Shown here: one piece after another, positions 43,827 through 52,056 of the stretch
How positions within the stretch are numbered: the first letter of the stretch is position 1
How the letters are laid out: the number at the start of each line of letters is the position of its first letter
Source of the DNA: JALORV01 sp963766365
GTDB lineage: Bacteria; Pseudomonadota; Gammaproteobacteria; Burkholderiales; Burkholderiaceae_F
Direction: 5' to 3'
NCBI GenBank assembly: GCA_963766365.1
Contig: CAVXZK010000010.1
Location: 186,001 to 250,000, forward strand
DNA: 64,000 nucleotides
Position numbers and translations under genes: made by a program
The notes under the pieces: generated by a model
Databases searched by the model: none
What the model was told of the DNA's origin: nothing
What the model saw: the letters and a program-made list of their open reading frames with translations, nothing else

Positions 43827-45638
43827 CTATTTTGTTGACCGCTTCGGTTGATCTTTTCGGACCGTCACTCGCTGACCGCGCAGCGAGGTCGCGCGCAGCG
43901 CGCGGATCGCATCTTCGGCAATGTGGTCAGAGACTTCCACCAGGGAAAACCGGTCCTCGATCTCGATGGCGCCGATCTCACGAGCACTGACGCCCGTCTC
44001 GTTGGCGATGGCCCCGACCAGATCGGCCGGACGGAGTCCGACAGCGCGCCCGGCACCTACGAATACGCGCACCATCGTCTTCGCGCCTGGTGACTTGCGT
44101 TTGCTGCCGGCTGCGGTGTGCATGCCACCTGCGGGTCGGTGGGGTCGCCCGTCATCGCGGGCAACGTGCTTCGCGGGCGCCTCGCTGTAGCCGCCGCGCT
44201 CCGCGAGACGTCGCCGGGCGCTGCTTTCCTGCGGGGCACGCCCCGGGTACTCCTTGCGCCCGGGCTTGGCCCACGCTTCGCGTGGGCGCGCGAGGTCGAC
44301 CGCCGGAATGTGTTCCTCGTCGTGGGCGGCGTCGGCCTGCAGCGTCTGGTGTGCGAGCTTCACAGCAGCGGCGGCGACATCGAGCGGATCGAACTCGCTG
44401 GCGAGTGCATCGGTGACCACGCGGTAACTGTCGAGTTCGCCTTCCTCCAGTGCCGCGCGCAAGGCGCCGCGCGTCATGTCGAGCCGACGCGCGCGCACAT
44501 CCATCGGGGTTGGCACCGTGGCGACGTCGATCTTCTGCTTGGTGAGCTGCTCGATATTGCGCAGCAGCCGATGCTCGCGCGGTTCGGCCAGCGTGATCGC
44601 CACGCCTTCGCGGCCGGCGCGTCCGGTGCGGCCGATCCGATGCACGTACGACTCGGGCGAAGCCGGCACATTGAAGTTGACCACGTGCGACAGGTGCTCC
44701 ACGTCGAGGCCGCGCGCGGCCACGTCGGTGGCGACCAGCAGGTCGACCTTGCTCGCACGCACGCGCTTCATCACGCGGTCGCGCTGATCCTGTGACAGCC
44801 CGCCGTGCAGCGCCTCGACCTGGTAGCCGCGGCCGCGCAACTTTTCGGCCAGCTCGTCGACCTCGGTGCGTGTGCGTGCAAAGACGAGGGCGAGCACCGG
44901 CGACTCCAGGTCCAGCACGCGGCCGAGAGCGGCCACCTTGTGCGCGCGTTGCACGATGTACGCTGTCTGGCGCACGCGCGGCGCCGTGCCCTTGACCGCT
45001 TTCTCGCGCGCGATCAGCACGCGTACCGGGTCACGCAGGTGCTTGTCGGCAATCGCGGCGATACGCGGTGGCAGCGTGGCGGAGAACAGTGCGGTCTGTC
45101 GTTCCGCCGGCGCGGCATCGAGAATCAGCTCGATGTCCTCGGCAAAGCCCATGTCAAGCATCTCGTCGGCTTCGTCCAGTACCACGGAGGACAGCCCGCC
45201 CATGTTCAGCGTGCCGCGTCGGAGGTGGTCGAGCGCGCGTCCCGGCGTCGCGACGACCACATGAACGCCGCGCTTGAGCGCCTGGGCCTGTCGGCCGAAC
45301 TCCGCCCCGCCGTAGATCGGCAGCACCACCGCGCCGAGCTTGGCGCCGTAGCTGTGCAGGGCCTCTGCGACCTGGATTGCCAGCTCGCGCGTCGGCACCA
45401 GCACCAGCGCTGCCGGATGCGCAGTCTTGCGGTGTGCCGCCAACACCCGTTGCAGCAGTGGCAACGCAAACGCACCCGTCTTGCCGGTGCCAGTGGCAGC
45501 CTGGCCGAGCAGATCGCGTCCCTCGAGCAGCGGCGGAATCGCCTGGCTCTGGATCGGGGTCGGCTCCTCGTAGCCAAGACCGGTGAGGACCTGTGCGAGT
45601 TCCTTCGACAGGCCTAGTTCGGTGAATGGGCTCTTCAT
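43827..45638 (-). CDS. deaD: DeaD/CsdA-type DEAD-box RNA helicase
   Basis: 603 residues. Q motif GYEEPTPIQSQAIP, AATGTGKTGAF, PTRELAIQ, VLDEADEMLDMGF, FSATLP, HRIGRTGRAG. C-terminal region: a dimerisation-like helical part (~400-460), a charged Arg/Lys linker, then an RRM-like DbpA domain (VRVFVGAGRAVGLRPADLVG and IGAIEIEDRFSLVEV), as in DeaD/CsdA. Cold-shock RNA helicase acting in 50S assembly, mRNA unwinding and decay. ATG 45638 chosen (start of the conserved KSPFTELGLS); a TTG at 45746 lies inside a terminator-like leader hairpin. Opposite to hemG. Confidence 0.9.
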   Translation of the reverse strand: MKSPFTELGLSKELAQVLTGLGYEEPTPIQSQAIPPLLEGRDLLGQAATGTGKTGAFALPLLQRVLAAHRKTAHPAALVLVPTRELAIQVAEALHSYGAKLGAVVLPIYGGAEFGRQAQALKRGVHVVVATPGRALDHLRRGTLNMGGLSSVVLDEADEMLDMGFAEDIELILDAAPAERQTALFSATLPPRIAAIADKHLRDPVRVLIAREKAVKGTAPRVRQTAYIVQRAHKVAALGRVLDLESPVLALVFARTRTEVDELAEKLRGRGYQVEALHGGLSQDQRDRVMKRVRASKVDLLVATDVAARGLDVEHLSHVVNFNVPASPESYVHRIGRTGRAGREGVAITLAEPREHRLLRNIEQLTKQKIDVATVPTPMDVRARRLDMTRGALRAALEEGELDSYRVVTDALASEFDPLDVAAAAVKLAHQTLQADAAHDEEHIPAVDLARPREAWAKPGRKEYPGRAPQESSARRRLAERGGYSEAPAKHVARDDGRPHRPAGGMHTAAGSKRKSPGAKTMVRVFVGAGRAVGLRPADLVGAIANETGVSAREIGAIEIEDRFSLVEVSDHIAEDAIRALRATSLRGQRVTVRKDQPKRSTK

Positions 45639-45719
45639 CAACGCAGCGTAGCAGTGGCACGAGGTGTCGTCGGCCGCAGGAGTGGCGCTTGCGGTCGACC
45701 GGAGCAGGCCCTCTAATGC

Positions 45720-45755
45720 AAAAAAGAAGCCTGTGCGGAAGCACAAGAACGGCTT
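45720..45755 (-). terminator. Terminator-like hairpin in the helicase leader (putative attenuator)
   Basis: Minus strand: AAGCC, 5-base bulge, TGTGC-TTCC-GCACA, GGCTT, C, then TTTTTT (45725-45720). It lies 82-117 bp upstream of the deaD ATG, and no other minus-strand gene precedes it (hemG is divergent). A second small hairpin (CGGCG-CTA-CGCCG, near 45763-45775) is just upstream. Confidence 0.55.
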
Positions 45756-45856
45756 GCTTGGACGGCGCTACGCCGGCTGGCCAATGACATGGGTCAGCAA
45801 TGCGCGCGAGGCCGGTTGCTAGGCTTGCCCGCGCCTTCCTTCCGAGAAGAACTTCC

Positions 45857-46399
45857 GTGGCCAAGACCCTGCTGCTTTACTCCACCAATTACGGTCTCTC
45901 GAAGAAGATCTGCGAGACCATTCAGGCGAGCCTCGCCAAGCGCGGCGAAAGCGCCGAAGTCGTGCCGCTCGTGGGCCATACCGTCGACCCGAAGTCCTAC
46001 GACGCGATCGTCATCGGTGCCAGCATCCGCCACGGCAAGCACAACCCGGCGGTCCTCGAGTTCATCCGCGCCCACCGGGCACTGCTTGAATCGAAGCCGA
46101 GCGCGCTGTTCTCGGTGAACCTGGTCGCGCGCAAGCCGCTGAAGAACACGCCGCAGACCAATCCATACCTGAAGCGCCTGGTCGCGCAATCGCCGTGGAA
46201 GCCGCAGCTGCTGGGTGTGTTCGCCGGCGAACTCGACTACTCGCGCTATGGACCGGTCGACAAGCACATGATGCGATTCGTCATGTGGATCAACAAGGGG
46301 CCGACCGACTTTGCGACCAGGGTCCAGTTCACCAACTGGGAGGAGGTTGAGCGGTTTGCCGGGCAGGTGGCGCAACTGACCGCCGGTCGAAACGCCTGA
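45857..46399 (+). CDS. hemG: Menaquinone/quinone-dependent protoporphyrinogen IX dehydrogenase HemG
   Basis: 180 residues, flavodoxin-like: KTLLLYSTNYGLSKKICETI (FMN phosphate loop), YDAIVIGASIRHGKHNPAVL, and the long-loop segment KNTPQTNPYLKRL that distinguishes HemG from flavodoxins. Length equals E. coli HemG (181). It oxidises protoporphyrinogen IX to protoporphyrin IX and feeds electrons to the quinone pool. GTG start 45857 with GAGAAG upstream. The adjacent cytochrome b561-like gene (15 bp) may link the enzyme to the membrane electron chain (inference). Confidence 0.9.
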   Translation: MAKTLLLYSTNYGLSKKICETIQASLAKRGESAEVVPLVGHTVDPKSYDAIVIGASIRHGKHNPAVLEFIRAHRALLESKPSALFSVNLVARKPLKNTPQTNPYLKRLVAQSPWKPQLLGVFAGELDYSRYGPVDKHMMRFVMWINKGPTDFATRVQFTNWEEVERFAGQVAQLTAGRNA

Positions 46400-46413
46400 G
46401 GTCGGCGACCGCC

Positions 46414-46929
46414 ATGCGCGCGTTACTCGAGCGGTTGTCGAATCCGCTGCATCTGGCAATCGCGCTGCTTGTCGTCTGGCTGATCGTCAGCAGCCCGTGG
46501 ATCGGCATGTATCAGCGCATGCCCGACCCGCCGGGATTGATCAATCTCAGCCATGCGGTTGGCGGCTTTGTGGTGCTCGCGATGACGCTGGTTTACGCCT
46601 TGGCCTGCACGTACGGTGGACGCTGGCGGCTCTACTTTCCATGGCTCGCGGGCGACTGCGCCGCCATCGGACGCGACGTTGCAGGCGTGTTCCGCGGTGA
46701 GCGGCCGATGAGTGAAGGCGGTGGGCTCTTCGCGGCAATCGAGGGCCTGCTGCTGCTCGCCGTGCTGCTCGCCGCGGTCACCGGTGCCGCGTGGTTCCTG
46801 GTGCAGGGTTCGGCCACGGCGCCAGCTTGGCGCGAAGCGCACATCGTCGCGGCGCGCATTGCGGCGGCGCTGACGCTCCTGCACTTTGTCGGTGTGTCCC
46901 TGCATCTGCTGGACTTCGTGCGCGAATGA
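46414..46929 (+). CDS. Cytochrome b561-like di-heme membrane protein
   Basis: 171 residues, four hydrophobic helices. Candidate heme His residues: His13, His47 (LINLSHAVGG), His144 (REAHIVAARI), His158 and His165 (LLHFVGVSLHLLDFV). The pattern fits the prokaryotic cytochrome b561/b-type family with a di-heme core. By position, immediately after hemG on the same strand (15-bp gap), it might pass electrons between quinol and HemG or be a general carrier; this is inference. Its stop overlaps a small downstream ATG frame (ATGA). Confidence 0.8.
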   Translation: MRALLERLSNPLHLAIALLVVWLIVSSPWIGMYQRMPDPPGLINLSHAVGGFVVLAMTLVYALACTYGGRWRLYFPWLAGDCAAIGRDVAGVFRGERPMSEGGGLFAAIEGLLLLAVLLAAVTGAAWFLVQGSATAPAWREAHIVAARIAAALTLLHFVGVSLHLLDFVRE

Positions 46930-47300
46930 GAATCAACTCGCGACTGGATCGCTTGATCCAGTTGGGGGCGCTGCTGCGGCAGGCGTTTCCTCTGGCGCAG
47001 CACGCCAGGCTGGACAGCCTGGGTCACATGGGTCCGATCCACGCATCCAGCCGCAGTCAACGCGCGGATGCCGCTTTCCTGAGTGCGCTGCCTGAAGAGA
47101 AGGGTGTGGACGAGCGCATGAAGACCGCAGCCCGAGACCGCTGTGGCGCGCGGCGATCGAGAAGAAACGGCCTGCCAGGCCCAGGCCCGGCAGGATGCAG
47201 GCGGAGAGGGTTTCAGGGATTGGACCGGGCCGTGACGTTGCCCAGAGGCTGCGGCGCACTTTCGTTGGCGATCTCGACCCAGCCGCCGCCCATTGCCTGA
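46926..47300 (+). CDS. Possible small protein overlapping the cytochrome stop, doubtful
   Basis: The cytochrome b561 stop overlaps an ATG (ATGA at 46926-46929) that opens a 124-codon frame: MRINSRLDRLIQLGALLRQA and onward. The first ~60 residues look protein-like; the C-terminal part is Arg/Gly/Pro-rich and overlaps the convergent NodT gene by ~88 bp. No Shine-Dalgarno beyond the coupling and no family recognised. More likely spurious or ending earlier. Confidence 0.2.
   Translation: MRINSRLDRLIQLGALLRQAFPLAQHARLDSLGHMGPIHASSRSQRADAAFLSALPEEKGVDERMKTAARDRCGARRSRRNGLPGPGPAGCRRRGFQGLDRAVTLPRGCGALSLAISTQPPPIA
47163..47194 (-). terminator. Stem-loop after the NodT gene
   Basis: CCTGCC (47171-47176) and GGCAGG (47189-47194) form a stem; on the minus strand a pyrimidine-rich TTTCTTCTC follows. 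Ends the minus-strand efflux operon. Confidence 0.45.
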
Positions 47301-48658
47301 TAGACATTGACGAGTTGGGCATAACGGCTCGCCTGCAGGCCGACCGCGGCGAGCTCGGCGGCAAAGAGTTCGTTTTCGGCGACCAGTACCTCGAGGTAGC
47401 CCGACACGCCCTGGTCGAACCGACGGTTCGCCAGCCGTGCGAACTCGCGCAGCGCGACGACGCGCTCGCGTTGCATGTTGACCTCGTCCAGTTTCTTCTG
47501 TGAGCCGGTCAGGGCGTCGTTGGTCTCGCGGAAGGCATTGAGGACCGTGCGCTGGTAGAACGCCAGCGCCTGGCGCTGGCCGGCCTCGGCCGAGAAGACC
47601 TGGCCTTCGATTCCGCCAAAGGTAAACACCGGGCCCGCGATACTTGCTCCGATCAGGCCCGCTGCCGCCGGCCCACTGAAGAGGCTGCTAAAGACCGTGC
47701 TGGTGCTGGCGAGCGCGGCGTTCAGCGAAATATCGGGGTAGTACAGCGCGCGTGCCGCGCCGATGCTGGCATTGGCCGCGACCAGGTTCTGCTCGGCCTG
47801 CAGGATGTCGGGACGCCGTTGTAGCAGCGTTGCCGGCAGATCGCCGGGAATCTCGGGCGCGGCCAGTTGGTCGATCGTCTTGCCGCGCGCAATCGGACCG
47901 GGGTTTTGTCCCAGCAGGATCGAGATCAAATTTTCCTGCGCGGCAATGGCCTGCTCGAAGGCGGGAATCGCGGCACGTGCCTGCTGCAGCTGCGAGCGCA
48001 CCTGCGTGAGCTCCGTGTTCGCCACCAGCCCGGCGTTGAAGCGCCGCTCGAAGATGCGCAGCGTGCGTTCAAAGTTGCGCGTGGTGGCCTGCGCGATCTC
48101 GAGCTGACGGTCGAGCGAGCGCAGCACGATATAGCTGGTTGCCACGCCGGCCACCACGGTCAGGACGACGCCGCGCTGGCCCTGCTCGCTGGCATAGACC
48201 TGTGCCTGCGCCGCCTCGGTCTGGCGGCGCACCCGGCCGAAGAGGTCCGCCTGCCACGCTGCGCCGAGCGATACCGAGTACAGCGAAAAGTACGGGTTGG
48301 CGCCGGGGGGCAGCGGCGGCTGGCCGATGGCGCTGGCACGCGCGCGCGTGGCATCACCGCTGTAGCCGATCTGCGGATACAGCTGAGAGCCAGTGGCGGT
48401 CAGTGCGCCGATGAACTGATCGACACGCGCGGCGGCGATCACCAGGTCGCGGTTGTTGCGCAGCGCCGTGTCCACCAGCTCGTCCAGCACCGGATCGTTG
48501 AACTGCTGCCACCACTTCTGGTTGGCGACCTCCGCAGCTTTGGGGTAGTCGATGCGCCAGGCCGGCGGCGTGTCGACTGTCGGGCGCACGTAGTTCGGTC
48601 CCAGCGTGCAGCCGGCCAGTGCGGCGGCGATCAGCGTGACGATCAGGGGCGTCTTCAT
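47213..48658 (-). CDS. Outer-membrane efflux lipoprotein, NodT/OprM family
   Basis: 481 residues from ATG 48658. Signal peptide with lipobox LAAALAGC, then the NodT/OprM hallmarks GPNYVRPTVDTPPAWR, KWWQQFNDPVLDELVDTAL, TQVRSQLQQARAAI, LLQRRPDILQAEQNLVAANA (duplicated TolC-like repeat). It forms the trimeric outer-membrane channel of a tripartite RND pump. By order it is the third pump component, but it is separated from the RND gene by the whole Mrp module and an ArcD fragment. 112 bp separate it from the fragment, so it may have its own promoter. Confidence 0.92.
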   Translation of the reverse strand: MKTPLIVTLIAAALAGCTLGPNYVRPTVDTPPAWRIDYPKAAEVANQKWWQQFNDPVLDELVDTALRNNRDLVIAAARVDQFIGALTATGSQLYPQIGYSGDATRARASAIGQPPLPPGANPYFSLYSVSLGAAWQADLFGRVRRQTEAAQAQVYASEQGQRGVVLTVVAGVATSYIVLRSLDRQLEIAQATTRNFERTLRIFERRFNAGLVANTELTQVRSQLQQARAAIPAFEQAIAAQENLISILLGQNPGPIARGKTIDQLAAPEIPGDLPATLLQRRPDILQAEQNLVAANASIGAARALYYPDISLNAALASTSTVFSSLFSGPAAAGLIGASIAGPVFTFGGIEGQVFSAEAGQRQALAFYQRTVLNAFRETNDALTGSQKKLDEVNMQRERVVALREFARLANRRFDQGVSGYLEVLVAENELFAAELAAVGLQASRYAQLVNVYQAMGGGWVEIANESAPQPLGNVTARSNP

Positions 48659-48770
48659 AGAATGTCCTTGCGGCAGAGCGTTGCGACGTGTTGCAACCTG
48701 GCGGCCGTGATGGCGGGCCGGGCCACAGTTCCTAAGTCGAATAGGGCGGACGGATTCATGGACTGCTTCG

Positions 48771-48971
48771 CTAGAGCGTGAGCGCACCGGTCCACAGCGC
48801 CGCCAGCGCGGCCAGCGCCGCGATGCAGAACACGGTGAACAGCAGCACCTCGCCCTTGTCGAAGACGCGTTGGCCCGGTTCGCGCCGCGCGAAGAAGAGC
48901 AGGGTGCCCGGTGCATACAACAGCGAGGCCAGAAGCACGAGCGCGCCGCGGGACAGCTTGGCGTCGGTCAT
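48771..48971 (-). pseudogene. arcD: C-terminal fragment of an ArcD-type arginine:ornithine antiporter
   Basis: 66 codons: GALVLLASLLYAPGTLLFFA, then RREPGQRVFDKGEVLLF and a final helix ending ALWTGALTL. This matches only the last ~60 residues of ArcD/APC arginine:ornithine antiporters (LLLSALLYAPG... and ...DGFLTL at their ends). The other ~85% is missing. The fragment has an ATG, but a two-helix remnant is unlikely to transport. It lies 24 bp after mrpD, marking a recombination or deletion junction at the downstream edge of the antiporter module. Confidence 0.75.
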
Positions 48972-48995
48972 GAATGGCCACGCATGACATGGTGC

Positions 48996-50732
48996 TCAGG
49001 TCCGCGCCAGCAGCCAGCCGCAGGCGCCGGCTACCAGCAGCAGCGCCAGCATCGCCGACGCCCATTGGCGCACCAGCCGGTCGCCGGCCTCGAAGACTGT
49101 GCCCAGTCCGGCGAAGCCCGGGCGCACCGCGCCGCCGCCGCCGAGCAAGGGGCGACGGGCCAGTGCCGCCGCTAGCAGCGCACCGGCGCCGAACAGCAGC
49201 AGCATCGTGCCCAACTCCTCCAACGAAAAGGCCTTGGACAGCAGTTCGGCGGGCAAGGGCCCCACCACCGCCGCCAACGACAGCAGCAAGGACGCGACGG
49301 CCAACCCCAGCGCAGCCCACTGCGACAGCAGCGACACCGGCTGCAGATCGGCCAACGGCGTGGCGGGCCGGGCGAACACGCGCAGCGCGATCAGCACCAC
49401 GTAGCCGGCGGTGAAGGCGGCCCCGCCCTGCAACACCCAGCTCCACCACCACTGGCCGGAATCGTCGGCCGAGGCCAGTAGCAGTTTCTTCGCCAGATAC
49501 GCGCCACTGGGCAGCACACCCATCAAAGCCACGCCGCCGATCAGGAAGGCGGCCACCGCCACCGGCAGCGCGCGTGCCGCGCCGGCCAGCTCGTCGATGC
49601 GGTCGTGGCCCAGGTGCGCGTACACCAGGCCGGCGGCCATGAACATGCCGGCCTTGGCGGTGGCATGCGCGATGGCCTGCAACACGCCGGCCGTGGCCGC
49701 CACGTCGCGCAGCGCCATGTCGCCCGCGGCATCGAAGGCCAGCGGAAACAGCAGGAACAGGTAGCCGATCTGTGCCACGGTGGAATAGGCCACCAGCAGC
49801 TTCAGCCGCTGCTGGCGCAGCGCCACGACGCTGCCGACGACGATGGCCGCCGCACCCAGCCCGGCCAGCAGCTGCGCGGCCTGCGCGCTGGCCACACCCG
49901 GCATCACGTCCAGCCACAGCCGCAGCACCAGGAACCACGAGCCCTTGATGACCAGTGCCGACAGCACCGCGCTGGCCGCGGCTGGCGCGCCGCCGTGCGC
50001 CGGCGGCAGCCAGATGTGCAGCGGGAACAGCGCCGTCTTGGCCAGCAGCCCGGCGGTCATCAGCGCCAGTGCGGCCATGGCGATCGGCTCGGGCTGCAGC
50101 GCCTTGGCCAGCAGCGGCATGTCCAGCGTGCCGTAGCCGCCATACAGCAGCACCGCGCCGAGCAGATACAGCACCGAGCCGCACAGCGCGAACAGCATGT
50201 AGCGCAGCGCGGCGCGCAGTGTCTCGCCGCTGCCGGCCAGGCAGACCAACGGCACGCCGGCAAAGGTCAGCAGTTCCAGCGCCACGTACAGCGTGAACAG
50301 GTCGCCGCTGACGAACACCAGGTTCAGCGCGCCCCACACCGCCAGCAGCAGCAGCCAGTAGGTGAAGGCGCTGCGCGACTCGGGCTCGCCCGGGGCCAGG
50401 CCGAAGTCGGCGCGCGCGAACAGCCCGATGCCGCACACCACCAGCGCCACGGCCAGCATCATGGCCACCGACGCACCGTCGGCGCGCAGCGCGATGCCCA
50501 GCGGCGGCGACCAGCCACCGAGCAGGTAGACCAGTGGGCCTTCCGTATCGGACCAGGCCATGGCGATGGCCACCGCCAGCGCCAGGCCCAGCGGCATCAG
50601 CATGAAGGCCACGCGCTGCAGCCAGCGCCCGCCCAGCAGCAGGCCGAGCAGCATGCCGACGAAGGGCAGCAGCACGGCGGCGGCCAGCAGCGCGCCGCCG
50701 TCGGTCGTGGTCCACATGACGTTGGCCGACAT
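48996..50732 (-). CDS. mrpD: Mrp/Mnh antiporter subunit D (NuoN/M-like)
   Basis: 578 residues, about 14-16 transmembrane helices; proton-pumping-NADH-dehydrogenase-like antiporter fold. Key stretches: LYVALELLTFAGVPLV (conserved Glu), TAGLLAKTALFPLHIWLPPAH (conserved Lys and His), and KLLVAYSTVAQIGYL (K-x(4)-Y-S-T/S-x-x-Q-x-G). Members move H+ or Na+ in the Mrp/Mbh complexes and complex I. It is the only large antiporter subunit in this module; the NuoL-like MrpA core is absent. Its C-terminus is longer than usual, with two or three extra helices. Confidence 0.9.
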   Translation of the reverse strand: MSANVMWTTTDGGALLAAAVLLPFVGMLLGLLLGGRWLQRVAFMLMPLGLALAVAIAMAWSDTEGPLVYLLGGWSPPLGIALRADGASVAMMLAVALVVCGIGLFARADFGLAPGEPESRSAFTYWLLLLAVWGALNLVFVSGDLFTLYVALELLTFAGVPLVCLAGSGETLRAALRYMLFALCGSVLYLLGAVLLYGGYGTLDMPLLAKALQPEPIAMAALALMTAGLLAKTALFPLHIWLPPAHGGAPAAASAVLSALVIKGSWFLVLRLWLDVMPGVASAQAAQLLAGLGAAAIVVGSVVALRQQRLKLLVAYSTVAQIGYLFLLFPLAFDAAGDMALRDVAATAGVLQAIAHATAKAGMFMAAGLVYAHLGHDRIDELAGAARALPVAVAAFLIGGVALMGVLPSGAYLAKKLLLASADDSGQWWWSWVLQGGAAFTAGYVVLIALRVFARPATPLADLQPVSLLSQWAALGLAVASLLLSLAAVVGPLPAELLSKAFSLEELGTMLLLFGAGALLAAALARRPLLGGGGAVRPGFAGLGTVFEAGDRLVRQWASAMLALLLVAGACGWLLART

Positions 50733-50738
50733 GCTCGG

Positions 50739-51056
50739 TCAGTCTTCCGGTGTCGGCTCGGCCAGCGAGGCCGAACCGGTGGTGTCGATCAGCCGCAGCA
50801 GCAGCGCCACCGTCACTGCGGTGGCAGCAAAGGCGACAACGATGGCAGTGATCAGCAGCGCCTGCGGCACCGGGTCGGCCGCCAGCCCGGCCGCCGCGCC
50901 GCGCTTGGCCAGTGCGCCGAAGAGCACGAACACGCCCGAGCCCATGATGTTGAAGGCGATGAGCTTGCGCAGCGGGTGCGGCTGCGCGATCAGCCCGTAC
51001 AGGCCGACGCCGACCAGTGCGCAGGCGGTCAAGGCGAACAGGGTCTCGACGCTCAT
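50739..51056 (-). CDS. mrpC: Mrp/Mnh antiporter subunit C (NuoK-like)
   Basis: 105 residues with three transmembrane helices: VETLFALTACALVGVGLYGL, LIAFNIMGSGVFVLFGAL, and ALLITAIVVAFAATAVTVAL. The last is the diagnostic P-x-P-Q-A-L-x-x-T-A-I-V-x-x-x-A segment of MrpC/NuoK. Inner membrane. Start ATG 51056; ends 6 bp before mrpD. The 58-bp gap to the previous gene is the largest within the module. Confidence 0.92.
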   Translation of the reverse strand: MSVETLFALTACALVGVGLYGLIAQPHPLRKLIAFNIMGSGVFVLFGALAKRGAAAGLAADPVPQALLITAIVVAFAATAVTVALLLRLIDTTGSASLAEPTPED

Positions 51057-51114
51057 GAGGAAGTCTCCGCGCTGCCGCGCTCCGGTGTGAGCGCTTTGGA
51101 GCGGCCATGCGCGC

Positions 51115-52056
51115 TCACCGCACTCCTCCGCGACTCGGTGGTCCGTTCATCAGCAACGCCAGCACCAGCGTCAGCGTCGGCAGCAGCGCCACTTCGATGA
51201 CCACGATCAGCGGCTTGGCCCAGCCGTCGGGGTAGGCCAGAAAGGCCCCGGCCGTCGCGAGGCCCAGCACGCCAACGGCGATGAAGGCCAGCGGCCCGAT
51301 GACGATGCCGGCACGCAGGCCGCGGTGATCAATGCGTGGCGAGTCGGCCAACCCGGCCATCTGCACCAGCATCCACATCGCCGCCAGGATGGTGGCGGCC
51401 TGGAACTTGCCGCCCGGATGATCGGCGCCGGCCCAGAACAGATAGATGCCGATGACGACGCCCAGCGGCGGCAGCAGCCGCGCCAGGTAGGCCAGGATGC
51501 CGTCGGGGTCGGCCTGGTAGCGCGGCCCCGGGCGGCCGCCCCAGGCGCGGTCGGGCGCGAAGGACCACACCCCGATCAGCGCGATGACCAGCACGATCGC
51601 CTCCAGCAGCGTGTCCAGCGCGCGGAAGGCCAGCAGCACGCCGGTGATCGGGTTGGCCACGCCGGTGGCGGGCAGGTTGGGCACCACCAGCGGCGCGAGC
51701 GTGGGCACCGGCTCGGGCAGCATCAGCACGCCGAGCACCAGCGCGGCCGTGACGCCCAGGGCCAGCAGCGCGGCGACGGCGCGAGTGCCAGCCCCGGCGC
51801 CTTCGGCAGCGGTGAGGCTTTCCGTGCCGCGCAGCCGGCCCACCGCGCCCAGCAGCAGCGCGCCGGTCAGGCCGCCGCCGATGGCCGCTTCGGTCAGCGC
51901 CACGTCGATGCCGGCCAGGCGCACCCATACCAGCGCCAACAGCAGCCCATAGACCACGAAGCCGGCCACGGCCAGGAAGGCATCGCGCGCGACCACGGTC
52001 CACAGCGCCAGCCACAGCAGCAGCAACACGACGGCCCCGCTGGCGGCGGTCGTCAT
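51115..52056 (-). CDS. mrpB: Fused DUF4040 (MbhD/E-like) plus MnhB antiporter subunit
   Basis: 313 residues. Residues ~1-85: DUF4040/MrpA-C-terminal type (GLLLALVWVRLAGIDVALTEAAIGGG). Middle ~95-190: MbhE-like helices (GVLLAFRALDTLLEAIVLVI, where the R-x-x-D-T-L-x-E motif is typical). C-terminal ~215-310: MnhB (LLPPLGVVIGIYLFWAGADHPGGKFQAA). So the equivalents of mbhD, mbhE and mbhF are one protein. Overlaps mrpG by 4 bp. In classical Mrp the first part belongs to MrpA, which is missing here. Confidence 0.9.
   Translation of the reverse strand: MTTAASGAVVLLLLWLALWTVVARDAFLAVAGFVVYGLLLALVWVRLAGIDVALTEAAIGGGLTGALLLGAVGRLRGTESLTAAEGAGAGTRAVAALLALGVTAALVLGVLMLPEPVPTLAPLVVPNLPATGVANPITGVLLAFRALDTLLEAIVLVIALIGVWSFAPDRAWGGRPGPRYQADPDGILAYLARLLPPLGVVIGIYLFWAGADHPGGKFQAATILAAMWMLVQMAGLADSPRIDHRGLRAGIVIGPLAFIAVGVLGLATAGAFLAYPDGWAKPLIVVIEVALLPTLTLVLALLMNGPPSRGGVR

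Noticed and set aside
49605..51200. A 531-codon plus-strand frame rich in Gln, His and Arg across the Mrp genes
   Set aside because: Low-complexity composition reflects the antisense of Ala/Leu-rich membrane genes.
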